Source: Rubritepida sp.
GTDB lineage: Bacteria; Pseudomonadota; Alphaproteobacteria; Acetobacterales; Acetobacteraceae
NCBI GenBank assembly: GCA_028291485.1
Contig: JAQGHZ010000430.1
Span: 1-7,726, forward strand
Reading direction: 5' to 3'
Length of the DNA stretch: 7,726 nucleotides
A program made the position numbers and the translations under genes. A model generated the notes under the pieces. It searched no databases and was not told the origin of the DNA. It worked only from the letters and a program-made list of their open reading frames with translations. The first letter of the stretch is position 1; every line of letters starts with the position of its first letter. Shown here in pieces: positions 1 through 7,596 of the stretch.

Positions 1-2
1 AG

Positions 3-854
3 GCGATCATCCCCGCACCCTGCTGGGTCTCCTACCCGGACATCGTGGCGCTGGCGGGCGGCAAGCCGGTCATCGTCTCGGCCGGGCAGAACCAGGGCTT
101 CAAGATGACGCCCGAGCAGCTCGAGGCCGCGATCACGCCCAAGACCAAGTGGCTGATCCTCAACAACCCCTCCAACCCGACCGGCGCCGCCTATAGCGAG
201 GCCGAGCTTAAGGGTCTGGCCGAGGTGCTGCTGCGCCACCCCAACGTCTGGGTCTTCACGGACGACATCTACGAGAAGCTGGTCTATGGCGGCTTCAAGA
301 GCTTCACCATCGCCGAGGTGGAGCCGAAGCTCTACGACCGCACGGTCACCATGAACGGCTGCTCGAAGGCGTTTGCGATGACCGGCTGGCGCATCGGCTT
401 CGCCGGCGCCCCGCTGCAGCTCACCAAGGCGATGGACAAGCTGCAGAGCCAGTCCACCAGCAGCACCAGCTCGATCAGCCAGGCGGCCGCCGTGGCCGGC
501 CTCAACGGCCCGCAGGACAGCATCGAGGCGATGCGCGTCGTCTATGAGCGCCGCCGTGACATGGTGGTGAAGATGCTGAACCAGGCCGCCGGCCTGCATT
601 GCCTCACGCCCGATGGCGCCTTCTACGTCTTCCCCTCGATGAACGCCTGCCTCGGCAAGACCAGCGCCGGCGGCAAGAAGATCGAGACGGACGAGGACTT
701 CGTGCTCGCTCTGCTGGACGAGCAGGGTGTCGCGGCGGTTCACGGCTCGGCCTTCATGTTCCCGGGCCATTTCCGCATCAGCTACGCGCTGAGCGACGAG
801 ACCCTGGCCGACGCCTGCACGCGCATCCAGAAGTTCTGCGCCGGCCTGAAGTAG
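3..854 (+). CDS. aspC: Aspartate aminotransferase, class I/II PLP-dependent (5' end missing)
   Basis: Cytosolic pyridoxal-phosphate enzyme that moves the amino group between aspartate and 2-oxoglutarate. The frame is open from base 3 with no start codon, so the gene begins before the window. About 283 C-terminal residues of a family of about 400 are visible. Motifs in order: PAPCWVSYPD (the Trp stacks on the cofactor ring in this family), NNPSNPTG with the cofactor-contacting Asn, TDDIYEKLVY with the Asp and Tyr that hold PLP, the NGCSKAFAMTGWRIGF box with the Schiff-base lysine at bases 366-368, and FRISYALS near the end with the substrate carboxylate Arg. This is the subgroup Ib pattern typical of alphaproteobacteria. 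The position before the cofactor Trp is Cys where I expect Tyr. The stop lies 6 bases before the acetyltransferase start, so the two were probably co-transcribed. Some family members also accept prephenate or aromatic substrates, so exact specificity is not certain. Confidence 0.93.
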   Translation, partial: AIIPAPCWVSYPDIVALAGGKPVIVSAGQNQGFKMTPEQLEAAITPKTKWLILNNPSNPTGAAYSEAELKGLAEVLLRHPNVWVFTDDIYEKLVYGGFKSFTIAEVEPKLYDRTVTMNGCSKAFAMTGWRIGFAGAPLQLTKAMDKLQSQSTSSTSSISQAAAVAGLNGPQDSIEAMRVVYERRRDMVVKMLNQAAGLHCLTPDGAFYVFPSMNACLGKTSAGGKKIETDEDFVLALLDEQGVAAVHGSAFMFPGHFRISYALSDETLADACTRIQKFCAGLK

Positions 855-860
855 GCCTCG

Positions 861-1308
861 ATGGATCTGGCCTTCGTTCCCGCGACGGAGGCCGATTGCC
901 CTATCTGCTGGACCTGTCGATTCGCGTCCTGCGCGCGGATCTGGAGCGGGTGGGCCGCTTCGATCCCGCCCGGCGCGAACGCCGGCTGCGCGCCGCCTTC
1001 GACAAGGGCGGCCTCTGCCTCATCCGCCAGGGCGACGCAGTCCGGGGCGACGCCGTCCGGGGCTGCGCCCAGGCCGTGCATCATCCGGATCACCTTGAAA
1101 TCACGAGCCTCTGTCTGGAACCCGAGGCGCAGGGACGCGGCCTCGGCCGGAGGGTCGTGACGGCGCTTCTGGCCCGGGCGCCCGGCCTTCCAGCGCGCCT
1201 CGAAGCCCTGAAAGGCGCGGCCGCCCGCACCTTTTGGGAGCGGATGGGCATCGTCGTCACGGGCGAGCCGGGGTCGACTGGCACATGGAGCACCCGCCCC
1301 GCGCCTGA
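861..1308 (+). pseudogene. GNAT-family N-acetyltransferase with two frameshifts
   Basis: A small acyl-CoA N-acetyltransferase that can be read only by changing frame twice. It starts with ATG at 861 (MDLAFVPATEAD), shifts by -1 near base 896 into LPYLLDLSIRVLRADLERVG, and shifts by -1 again in the G run near 1271-1273 into VDWHMEHPPRA with TGA at 1306-1308. Adding one base at each point gives exactly 149 residues, a normal GNAT size. The acetyl-CoA motif is intact in the middle frame: SLCLEPEAQGRGLG, with the Q-x-x-G-x-G loop. The late element ARTFWERMGIVVTGE is also typical. A GDAVR unit is duplicated in tandem at 1031-1060. The gene sits 6 bases after the aminotransferase. No slippery heptamer is evident at either shift, so programmed frameshifting is unlikely. 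It is either a decaying gene or carries sequencing errors; the second shift lies in a homopolymer. The acceptor substrate is unknown. Confidence 0.75.
1031..1060 (+). repeat. 15-bp tandem duplication inside the GNAT gene
   Basis: Two adjacent 15-base units encode GDAVR-GDAVR in the main GNAT frame and differ at one base (gca versus gcc). The duplication keeps the frame. It sits on a predicted strand-turn-strand just before the acetyl-CoA motif, where extra residues could be tolerated. It looks like a replication-slippage product. Confidence 0.75.
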
Positions 1309-1450
1309 CGCAGGGCCATCCCTCGCCTCACGGCTTGCAAATTCCGACCGAAGAGGGCATCTCCCCGCCCACTGGACATATCCTGACCGTAAGAGATGGG
1401 GCAGGCGGCACCGAAAGGCGCTGTCCTGTCTTGCCGCATGGAGGCCTACC
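1309..1450 (+). promoter_or_regulatory. fusA upstream/leader region, promoter not resolved
   Basis: This 142-base gap separates the GNAT stop from the fusA start and must hold any fusA promoter that does not read through from aspC. Weak -35-like hexamers occur (TTGCAA at 1335-1340, TGGACA at 1373-1378), but neither has a convincing -10 at the right distance. A 6-bp complementary pair (GCGGCA at 1405-1410, TGCCGC at 1432-1437) could form a hairpin ending just before the ribosome binding site. That is too weak to call a regulator. No tRNA or known riboswitch pattern was recognised. Confidence 0.3.
1440..1444 (+). promoter_or_regulatory. Ribosome binding site deciding the GTG start of fusA
   Basis: A perfect GGAGG lies 6 bases before the GTG at 1451. 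It selects that GTG as the start, although the same frame stays open far upstream. The nearby ATG at 1438-1440 is in another frame. Confidence 0.85.
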
Positions 1451-3532
<2,082 letters not shown>

Positions 3533-3552
3533 GTCTTCCGACTCCCTGAAGA

Positions 3553-3586
3553 GGGCGGGCCAGGGCAACCTGGCCCGCCCTTTTTT
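3553..3586 (+). terminator. Intrinsic terminator of fusA
   Basis: A perfect 12-bp GC-rich stem (3553-3564 with 3569-3580) closes on a GCAA tetraloop of the GNRA class and is followed directly by six T (3581-3586). It begins 20 bases after the fusA stop. With its right orientation and spacing it should end the fusA transcript, so the small gene at 3641 needs its own promoter. Confidence 0.95.
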
Positions 3587-3640
3587 CATTTTCTTGGGCA
3601 TGAATTTCAGGCAGCCTCCCGCGAAGCGAGGGAGACTTTC

Positions 3641-3883
3641 ATGCGACATGCGATCCTGGCCGTGTTCGTCTTCGCCGCCTTGCCCGCGGCCGCGCAGCAG
3701 ACGCGTTACAGCGTCTATTGCGCCAACGAGAAGATCGAGGTGGACAGCCGGACGCCGCAGCAGATGGCGAGCGCCCGCGGCTCGGGCACCTGCCGGCTGC
3801 AGAGCTTCGACTATCTCTCCGACGCGCAGAACTTCGCCCAGCGCAACTTCGGCGGGGTGGGAGCGCGCTGCTCCTGCCGGTAG
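3641..3883 (+). CDS. Small exported four-cysteine protein, function unknown
   Basis: An 80-residue protein that I do not recognise by name. It starts with a signal peptide: MRHAI, a hydrophobic core and LPAAA, with probable signal-peptidase I cleavage after residue 18 before QQTRYS. The mature part of about 62 residues has four cysteines (27, 51, 77, 79), which could form two disulfides in the periplasm. It ends in the phrase FAQRNFGGVGARCSCR. The start is supported by AGGGAG at 3629-3634, 6 bases upstream. A short CTCCC at 3616-3620 could pair with that site, but the pairing is weak. G/C dominates the third codon positions through to the stop, supporting a real gene. It follows the fusA terminator and is therefore probably transcribed separately. 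The frame right after its stop is coding-like in another phase (see 3884-4049), so a frameshifted longer protein cannot be excluded. Confidence 0.7.
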   Translation: MRHAILAVFVFAALPAAAQQTRYSVYCANEKIEVDSRTPQQMASARGSGTCRLQSFDYLSDAQNFAQRNFGGVGARCSCR

Positions 3884-4049
3884 CCGAGGCGACCGCCGGT
3901 TCTGGGACGGCCGGTCCAGCTGGGAGCCGCCCTCGGGCTTCGCCAATATCAAGGGACGCGGCGCCCGGGCGCGCGACTACGCGACCGCCCAGCTGGAGGC
4001 CTGGCGGGGCGTGGAGCGGGTGATCACCGGCGCCTACGACTTCGCCTGA
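3884..4049 (+). other. Coding-like fragment without a start codon
   Basis: In the frame that ends with TGA at 4047-4049 the sequence reads like real protein: RRFWDGRSSWEPPSG, then FANIKGRG, then DYATAQLEAWRGVERVITG and YDFA. Nearly every codon has G or C in the third position, while the other plus frames give low-complexity Arg/Pro/Ala text. There is no ATG, GTG or TTG in this frame between about 3850 and the stop, and further upstream the frame runs against the well-supported gene at 3641. It may be the 3' end of that gene after a +1 frameshift, or a gene remnant. I do not recognise the family. The minus strand here shows no better candidate. Confidence 0.35.
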
Positions 4050-4067
4050 TGGGGATGCCCCGGCGAT

Positions 4068-4517
4068 CTACCGCTTCAGGAAATGCGTCGCGACCATCTC
4101 GATGACGGGCTTCTGGTCCGCGACGCGCGTGCCGGTGTAGCGCATGAGCACCACCCCGAGCTCCGGCTTGGACTTCGACGGCTTCAGCGTCTCCACCAGC
4201 CCCGTGACGGCCACCGTCTCGTCCGGCCGCAGCGGCGCTGGCCATTTGGTGTCGATCTGGCTGCCGCCCAGGCTCACCGCGCGGAACAGCCCGCTGCCCA
4301 TGATCAGGCCGAAGCAGCAGCCCATGGTGTGCAGCCCGCTCGCCACCAGCCCACCGAAGAGGGGCGCGGCCTTGGCGGCCTCGGGATCCAGGTGGAAGGG
4401 CTGCGGGTCGTATTTCGACGCATAGGCGATGATCTCGTCCTGGCTCACCGAGAAGGAGCCGAACGCGAAGCCCTGGCCGAGGGACAATTCGTCGAAGGAA
4501 TTGAGCGGCGTCAGCAT
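4068..4517 (-). CDS. MaoC-like hot-dog fold dehydratase/hydratase
   Basis: A 149-residue single hot-dog domain protein, a usual length for the MaoC/R-specific enoyl-CoA hydratase group, which adds or removes water on acyl-CoA thioesters in the cytosol. The segment YASKYDPQPFHLDPEAA (32-48) holds the hydratase-type Asp37 and His42 pair. It is followed by FGGLVASGLHT (54-64), the helix cap typical of the family. The later DTKWPAPLRPDETV (89-102) matches the second conserved strand pair. The ATG at 4517-4515 shares its A with the TGA of the DUF445 gene upstream (TGATG), so translation is probably coupled. An upstream extension of the frame is possible but would lie inside DUF445 and gives low-complexity text. 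The substrate is not known: members act in fatty-acid, polyhydroxyalkanoate or methylmalyl-CoA-type pathways, and some bind other thioesters. Confidence 0.87.
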   Translation of the reverse strand: MLTPLNSFDELSLGQGFAFGSFSVSQDEIIAYASKYDPQPFHLDPEAAKAAPLFGGLVASGLHTMGCCFGLIMGSGLFRAVSLGGSQIDTKWPAPLRPDETVAVTGLVETLKPSKSKPELGVVLMRYTGTRVADQKPVIEMVATHFLKR

Positions 4518-5794
4518 CAGTGGATCACCCTCCCGTCGGTCAGCCAGAAGATCAGCAGGTAGAGCACCCCGCCGGCGAGGAAGCCGACCACGGTCCCGTT
4601 GATCCGCACATATTGCAGGTCCTTGCCGACGCGGAGCTCGATCTTCTCCGTCACCTCCGCGGTGTCCCAGCTCTTCACCACGCCCGCGATGAAATCGGCC
4701 AGCCGCGTCTGGGCCGAGGGCAACAGGGTCGCGAAAGCGGCCTCGGCGGCGCCGTTGAGCTTTGCGCGGGCGGCCTCGTCCTCGGCGAGGAAGGTGCCGG
4801 TGTTCACCAGCGCCGTCTGGAGGAACGCCATGGTGCGGCCCTGCGGATCGGCGGCATCGGCCAGGATCACCTCGCGCAGCCGGGCCCAGATGTCGCGCAG
4901 CCATACGGCGACGGCGGGGTGGGAGAGGGCCTTGCGGATCGCATGGCCCAGGGCGGCCGCGCGCTCGGGCTCGTTCTCCAGCCGGGCGATCTCGGCCTCG
5001 ATCCAGGTCTCGAAGGCGAGGCGGAGGTCGGATTCGCCGGGCTCCACCTTCTCGAGCTCGGCGTTCAGCACCGCGAGCACCTTGTCCGCCACATAGGCGC
5101 CGGCGGCCCAGCCCATGAGCTTGCCTCCCTGCTCGCGGACGCGGCGCTTGATGGCCTCGCGCAGCTCCTCCCGCTTGGCGGTCAGCACGATCTTGAGCTG
5201 GGCCAGGGCGATGTCGAACACCGCCTGGTGCTGCCCGCCGGCCATCAGCGCCCGGAGCATCCGCGCCACCACCTGGGCCGCGCCGGGGCCGCCCGCCATG
5301 CGCGGCAGCAGCCGGGCCGAGAGGCGCAGGGCCCGCCCGTCCTCCAGCGTGCGCAGCAGCCGCGGCACGGTGGCCGCGATGGCCTGGGCGGCCGGCAGCG
5401 ACGCCTTCGGATCGGCGAGGAAGCCCGCCAGGATTCCGGCGATGTCGAGCCGCGAGATCACCCGGCGCAGCTCCGCCTCGGTAAAGACGTGGTTGGCCAC
5501 GAAGCGCCCCAGCCCCTGGCCCAGCCGCTCCTTCTGGCGCGGGATGATGGCCGTGTGCGGGATCGGCAGGCCGAGCGGCCGGCGGAACAGCGCCGTGACG
5601 GCGAACCAGTCGGCCAGCCCGCCGACCACGCCGGCCTTGGCGGAGGCGGCCAGCAGGTCCGTCCAGAAGTTGGGAGGCAGGCGATAGGCCAGGATCATGA
5701 GCCCGGCCATGACCACCAGCAGGAAGGTCGCGATGGCGCGGTGGCGCGCCAGGGCCGACCGCAACGCGTCGTCGGGTGAGGGCATGGACGCCAT
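4517..5794 (-). CDS. DUF445 (YjiN-like) inner-membrane protein
   Basis: A 425-residue member of the DUF445 family, about the length of E. coli YjiN (426). A transmembrane helix lies near residues 20-38 (ATFLLVVMAGLMILAY), followed by the family hallmark GVVGGLADWFAVTALFRRP (56-73) and LGLPIPHTAIIPRQKERLG. The middle 250 residues are long, charged, Ala/Leu/Glu/Arg-rich helices likely to form coiled coils on one side of the membrane. A second helix close to the C-terminus (about 400-418, TVVGFLAGGVLYLLIFW) anchors the other end. The biochemical role of the family is not established. The start could be ATG at 5794 or the in-frame ATG at 5785; neither has a clear Shine-Dalgarno. The gene overlaps the MaoC-like gene by one base downstream and diverges from the zinc operon upstream, with the palindrome at 5836-5852 about 50 bp from its start. 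Confidence 0.9.
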   Translation of the reverse strand: MASMPSPDDALRSALARHRAIATFLLVVMAGLMILAYRLPPNFWTDLLAASAKAGVVGGLADWFAVTALFRRPLGLPIPHTAIIPRQKERLGQGLGRFVANHVFTEAELRRVISRLDIAGILAGFLADPKASLPAAQAIAATVPRLLRTLEDGRALRLSARLLPRMAGGPGAAQVVARMLRALMAGGQHQAVFDIALAQLKIVLTAKREELREAIKRRVREQGGKLMGWAAGAYVADKVLAVLNAELEKVEPGESDLRLAFETWIEAEIARLENEPERAAALGHAIRKALSHPAVAVWLRDIWARLREVILADAADPQGRTMAFLQTALVNTGTFLAEDEAARAKLNGAAEAAFATLLPSAQTRLADFIAGVVKSWDTAEVTEKIELRVGKDLQYVRINGTVVGFLAGGVLYLLIFWLTDGRVIH

Positions 5795-5835
5795 TCTATC
5801 GCGGGCCCGGCTTGCTTGGCGACCCGACGGCGCCC

Positions 5836-5852
5836 ATGTTATGGGATAACAT
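5836..5852. promoter_or_regulatory. Zur-box-like operator, perfect palindrome
   Basis: A perfect inverted repeat: ATGTTAT, GGG, ATAACAT. Its inner 15 bases have the form TGTTAT-N3-ATAACA, the same half-sites and spacing as the enterobacterial Zur operator core as I remember it (TGTTATA-N-TATAACA). It lies just upstream of zinc-importer genes, which fits repression by zinc-loaded Zur. A promoter can be drawn over it: TTGGCG at 5816-5821, an 18-base gap, then TATGGG at 5840-5845 with an upstream TG (5837-5838) as an extended -10. The palindrome is also about 50 bp from the divergent DUF445 start, so it could control both directions. The promoter assignment is much less certain than the palindrome. 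Confidence 0.8.
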
Positions 5853-5853
5853 C

Positions 5854-5970
5854 ATGTCGTCATGGACCCATCCTCTCGACCTGGCGAGCGGCAGCTCGGC
5901 ACGGCTCGTTCTGGCCACCGCGCTGCTGGCGGTGCTGTGGTCGGCCATTGCCTGGGCTCTGGCGGCATGA
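5854..5970 (+). CDS. 38-residue single-helix membrane mini-protein in the zinc operon
   Basis: A short frame reading MSSWTHPLDLASG, then SSAR, then a hydrophobic helix of about 21 residues (from about 18 to 38, LVLATALLAVLWSAIAWALAA) that ends at the stop. Its TGA at 5968-5970 overlaps the ATG of the aztA-like gene as ATGA, which suggests translational coupling. The start at 5854 lies one base after the Zur-like palindrome; GGGA at 5843-5846 is a weak ribosome site 7 bases upstream. An alternative ATG at 5836 would give 44 residues and place the first codons inside the operator. No such subunit belongs to the characterised AztABCD system that I know. It may be a small accessory membrane subunit, a regulator of the importer, or a leader whose translation opens the aztA start. 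Very short length limits certainty. Confidence 0.55.
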   Translation: MSSWTHPLDLASGSSARLVLATALLAVLWSAIAWALAA

Positions 5971-6707
5971 ATTCCCCCCATCTGAAACCTTCCGAGCTGC
6001 GCGTCCGCGATCTCACGGTCACACATGGGCGTCGGCCGGCGGTGCACCACCTGTCCTTCGCGTTGAAGCCCGGCGCGATGATGGCGGTGGTCGGACCGAA
6101 CGGCGCTGGGAAATCCTCGTTGCTCCGTGCGATCGCGGGGCTGCATGCGCCGTCCTCGGGCAAGATCGAGGGCGTGGTGCCGGGGCAGATCGCCCTGCTG
6201 CCGCAGCAGGCCGCGCTGGATCGCAGCTTTCCGCTGACTTGCCGGGATGCGGTGCTGTTCGGGTTATGGGCCGAGAGCGGCGCCTTCCGCGCGACACCGA
6301 AGCCGGAGCGGGTGGAGGCGGCGCTGGATGCCGTCGGCCTGCACGGCTTCGTCAGGCGCCCGGTGGGCAGCCTCTCCTCAGGCCAATTCCAGCGGCTGCT
6401 CTTTGCGCGGCTGCTGCTCCAGGACGCACCCATCATCCTGCTGGACGAACCCTTCAACGCGCTCGACGCCCGCACCGCAACGGACCTGCTGGCCGTGATG
6501 CGCCGCTGGCACGGCGAGGGCCGGAGCATCCTGGCCGTGCTGCACGACCTCGACCTCGTGCGGCGGGAATTCCCGGAAACGCTGCTGCTGGCCCGTGAAG
6601 GCATTGCCTGCGGGCCGACCGAGGCCACGCTCTCCGCCGAGAACCGCATGCGGGCGCGGATGATGTCGGAAGCCTGGACGGAAGGCGCCGAGGCTTGCGC
6701 GGCCTGA
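5967..6707 (+). CDS. aztA: Zinc ABC transporter ATP-binding protein (AztA-like)
   Basis: Cytosolic ATPase that powers a divalent-metal importer, 246 residues. Walker A GPNGAGKS (43-50), Q-loop ALLPQQAALDRSFP (77-89), signature LSSGQFQR (136-143), Walker B IILLDEP (156-162), D-loop ALD (165-167) and switch His in VLHDLD (191-196) are all intact. PQQ-x-DRSFP, the RWHGEG segment, FPETLLLARE and a C-terminal region ending in EAWTEG-AEAC resemble the AztA branch of the zinc (ZnuC/MntB-like) ATPases, hence the symbol. Manganese or another metal remains possible. ATG at 5967 is chosen because it overlaps the mini-protein stop and leaves a normal N-terminus; an upstream in-frame ATG at 5862 would add 35 residues of Arg/Gly-rich text unlike the family. 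The permease gene starts 19 bases after the stop. Regulation by Zur is suggested by the palindrome at 5836-5852. Confidence 0.92.
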   Translation: MNSPHLKPSELRVRDLTVTHGRRPAVHHLSFALKPGAMMAVVGPNGAGKSSLLRAIAGLHAPSSGKIEGVVPGQIALLPQQAALDRSFPLTCRDAVLFGLWAESGAFRATPKPERVEAALDAVGLHGFVRRPVGSLSSGQFQRLLFARLLLQDAPIILLDEPFNALDARTATDLLAVMRRWHGEGRSILAVLHDLDLVRREFPETLLLAREGIACGPTEATLSAENRMRARMMSEAWTEGAEACAA

Positions 6708-6726
6708 GGCGCGCCGCCGGCACGAC

Positions 6727-7596
6727 ATGATCTGGGACACCTTCATCGCGCCCTTCGCGGAATTCGGCTTCCTGCGCCGGGCCCTGGTCGGCTGCCTGAC
6801 GCTCAGCGTCTCGGCGCCGCCGCTTGGTGTCTTCCTGATGCTGCGCCGCATGAGCCTGACCGGCGACGTGCTGGCCCACGGCATCCTGCCCGGCGTGGCG
6901 CTGGGCTTCGTCCTGGCCGGGCTCTGGATGCCCGCGCTGGCCATCGGCGGGCTGATCGCCGGCCTCATCGTCGCGATCGGCTCCGGCGCCCTGGCCCGCG
7001 CCACCGGCGGGCGCGAGGATGCGGCCCTGGCCGGCCTCTATCTCACGGCCCTGGCGGCCGGCGTTACGCTCATCTCCTGGCGCGGCTCGGCCGTGGAGCT
7101 CACTCAGCTCCTTTTCGGCTCGGTGCTCGGCGTGGATGACGCGGCGCTGCTCCTGATGGGCGGTGCGGCCACCGCGACGCTGCTCTTCCTCGCCTTCGCC
7201 TGGCGCCCGCTGATCCTGGAATGCTTCGATCCCTCCTTCGCCCAGGCCGTCGGCGTGCGGGGCAGCGTCTGGCATCTGGGGCTGCTGGCCCTGGTGGTGA
7301 TCAATCTCGTCGCGGCCTTCCAGGCCGTCGGGAGCCTGATGGCTGTCGGGCTGATGATGCTCCCGGCCATCGCCGCGCGGCACTGGGCGCGCGAGGTCGG
7401 CGGGCTGGTGATGGCCGCCGTGGGCCTTGCCCTGGTGGCGACGGTGGCCGGCTTGCTCGTCTCCTACCACGCCGACCTGCCGAGCGGTCCGGCCATCGTG
7501 CTGTCCGCAGCGGCACTCTGGGTGGTCTCGCTGATCGCGGGGCCGGTGGATGGGCTGCTGGCCCGTCACCGGAAGCGGCCTCACCTCGAGGGCTGA
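6727..7596 (+). CDS. aztB: Zinc ABC transporter permease (AztB-like, ABC-3 family)
   Basis: Integral membrane channel subunit of a metal importer, 289 residues, of the ABC-3 (ZnuB/TroC) family. About eight hydrophobic segments are visible across residues 15-272. The family signature LTGDVLAHGILPGVALGF (44-61) holds the conserved Gly-Asp and His. The cytosolic coupling region is around ECFDPSFAQAVGV (165-177), and FQAVGSLMAVGLMMLPAIAA (198-217) is the other strongly conserved block. The N-terminus IAPFAEFGFLRRALVGC resembles AztB-type permeases. The ATG has no good Shine-Dalgarno, so coupling to aztA across the 19-base gap is likely. No substrate-binding protein gene follows: the next gene is on the other strand and overlaps the last 16 bases. 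The partner binding protein must therefore be encoded elsewhere. Confidence 0.92.
   Translation: MIWDTFIAPFAEFGFLRRALVGCLTLSVSAPPLGVFLMLRRMSLTGDVLAHGILPGVALGFVLAGLWMPALAIGGLIAGLIVAIGSGALARATGGREDAALAGLYLTALAAGVTLISWRGSAVELTQLLFGSVLGVDDAALLLMGGAATATLLFLAFAWRPLILECFDPSFAQAVGVRGSVWHLGLLALVVINLVAAFQAVGSLMAVGLMMLPAIAARHWAREVGGLVMAAVGLALVATVAGLLVSYHADLPSGPAIVLSAAALWVVSLIAGPVDGLLARHRKRPHLEG

Noticed and set aside
890..900. Programmed -1 frameshifting in the GNAT gene
   Set aside because: No X-XXY-YYZ slippery heptamer and no obvious downstream stem; a second shift is also needed, so mutation or sequence error explains it better.
1405..1437. Leader hairpin before the fusA ribosome site
   Set aside because: Only 6 bp with a 21-base loop; expected by chance at this GC content.
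4051..4061. GGGG-ATG-CCCC hairpin between the convergent gene ends as a terminator
   Set aside because: Only 4 bp of stem and no T tract on either strand.
4520..5779. A 419-codon plus-strand frame opposite the DUF445 gene
   Set aside because: Gly/Arg/His/Gln-rich shadow of DUF445, which has clear motifs, membrane helices and the right length.
5862..5966. An N-terminal extension of the aztA-like protein from ATG 5862
   Set aside because: The extra 35 residues look like a shadow of the mini-ORF and have no counterpart in ABC ATPases; ATG 5967 with the ATGA overlap fits better.
6454..7584. A 376-codon minus-strand frame across aztA and aztB
   Set aside because: Highly charged low-complexity text opposite two motif-complete transporter genes.
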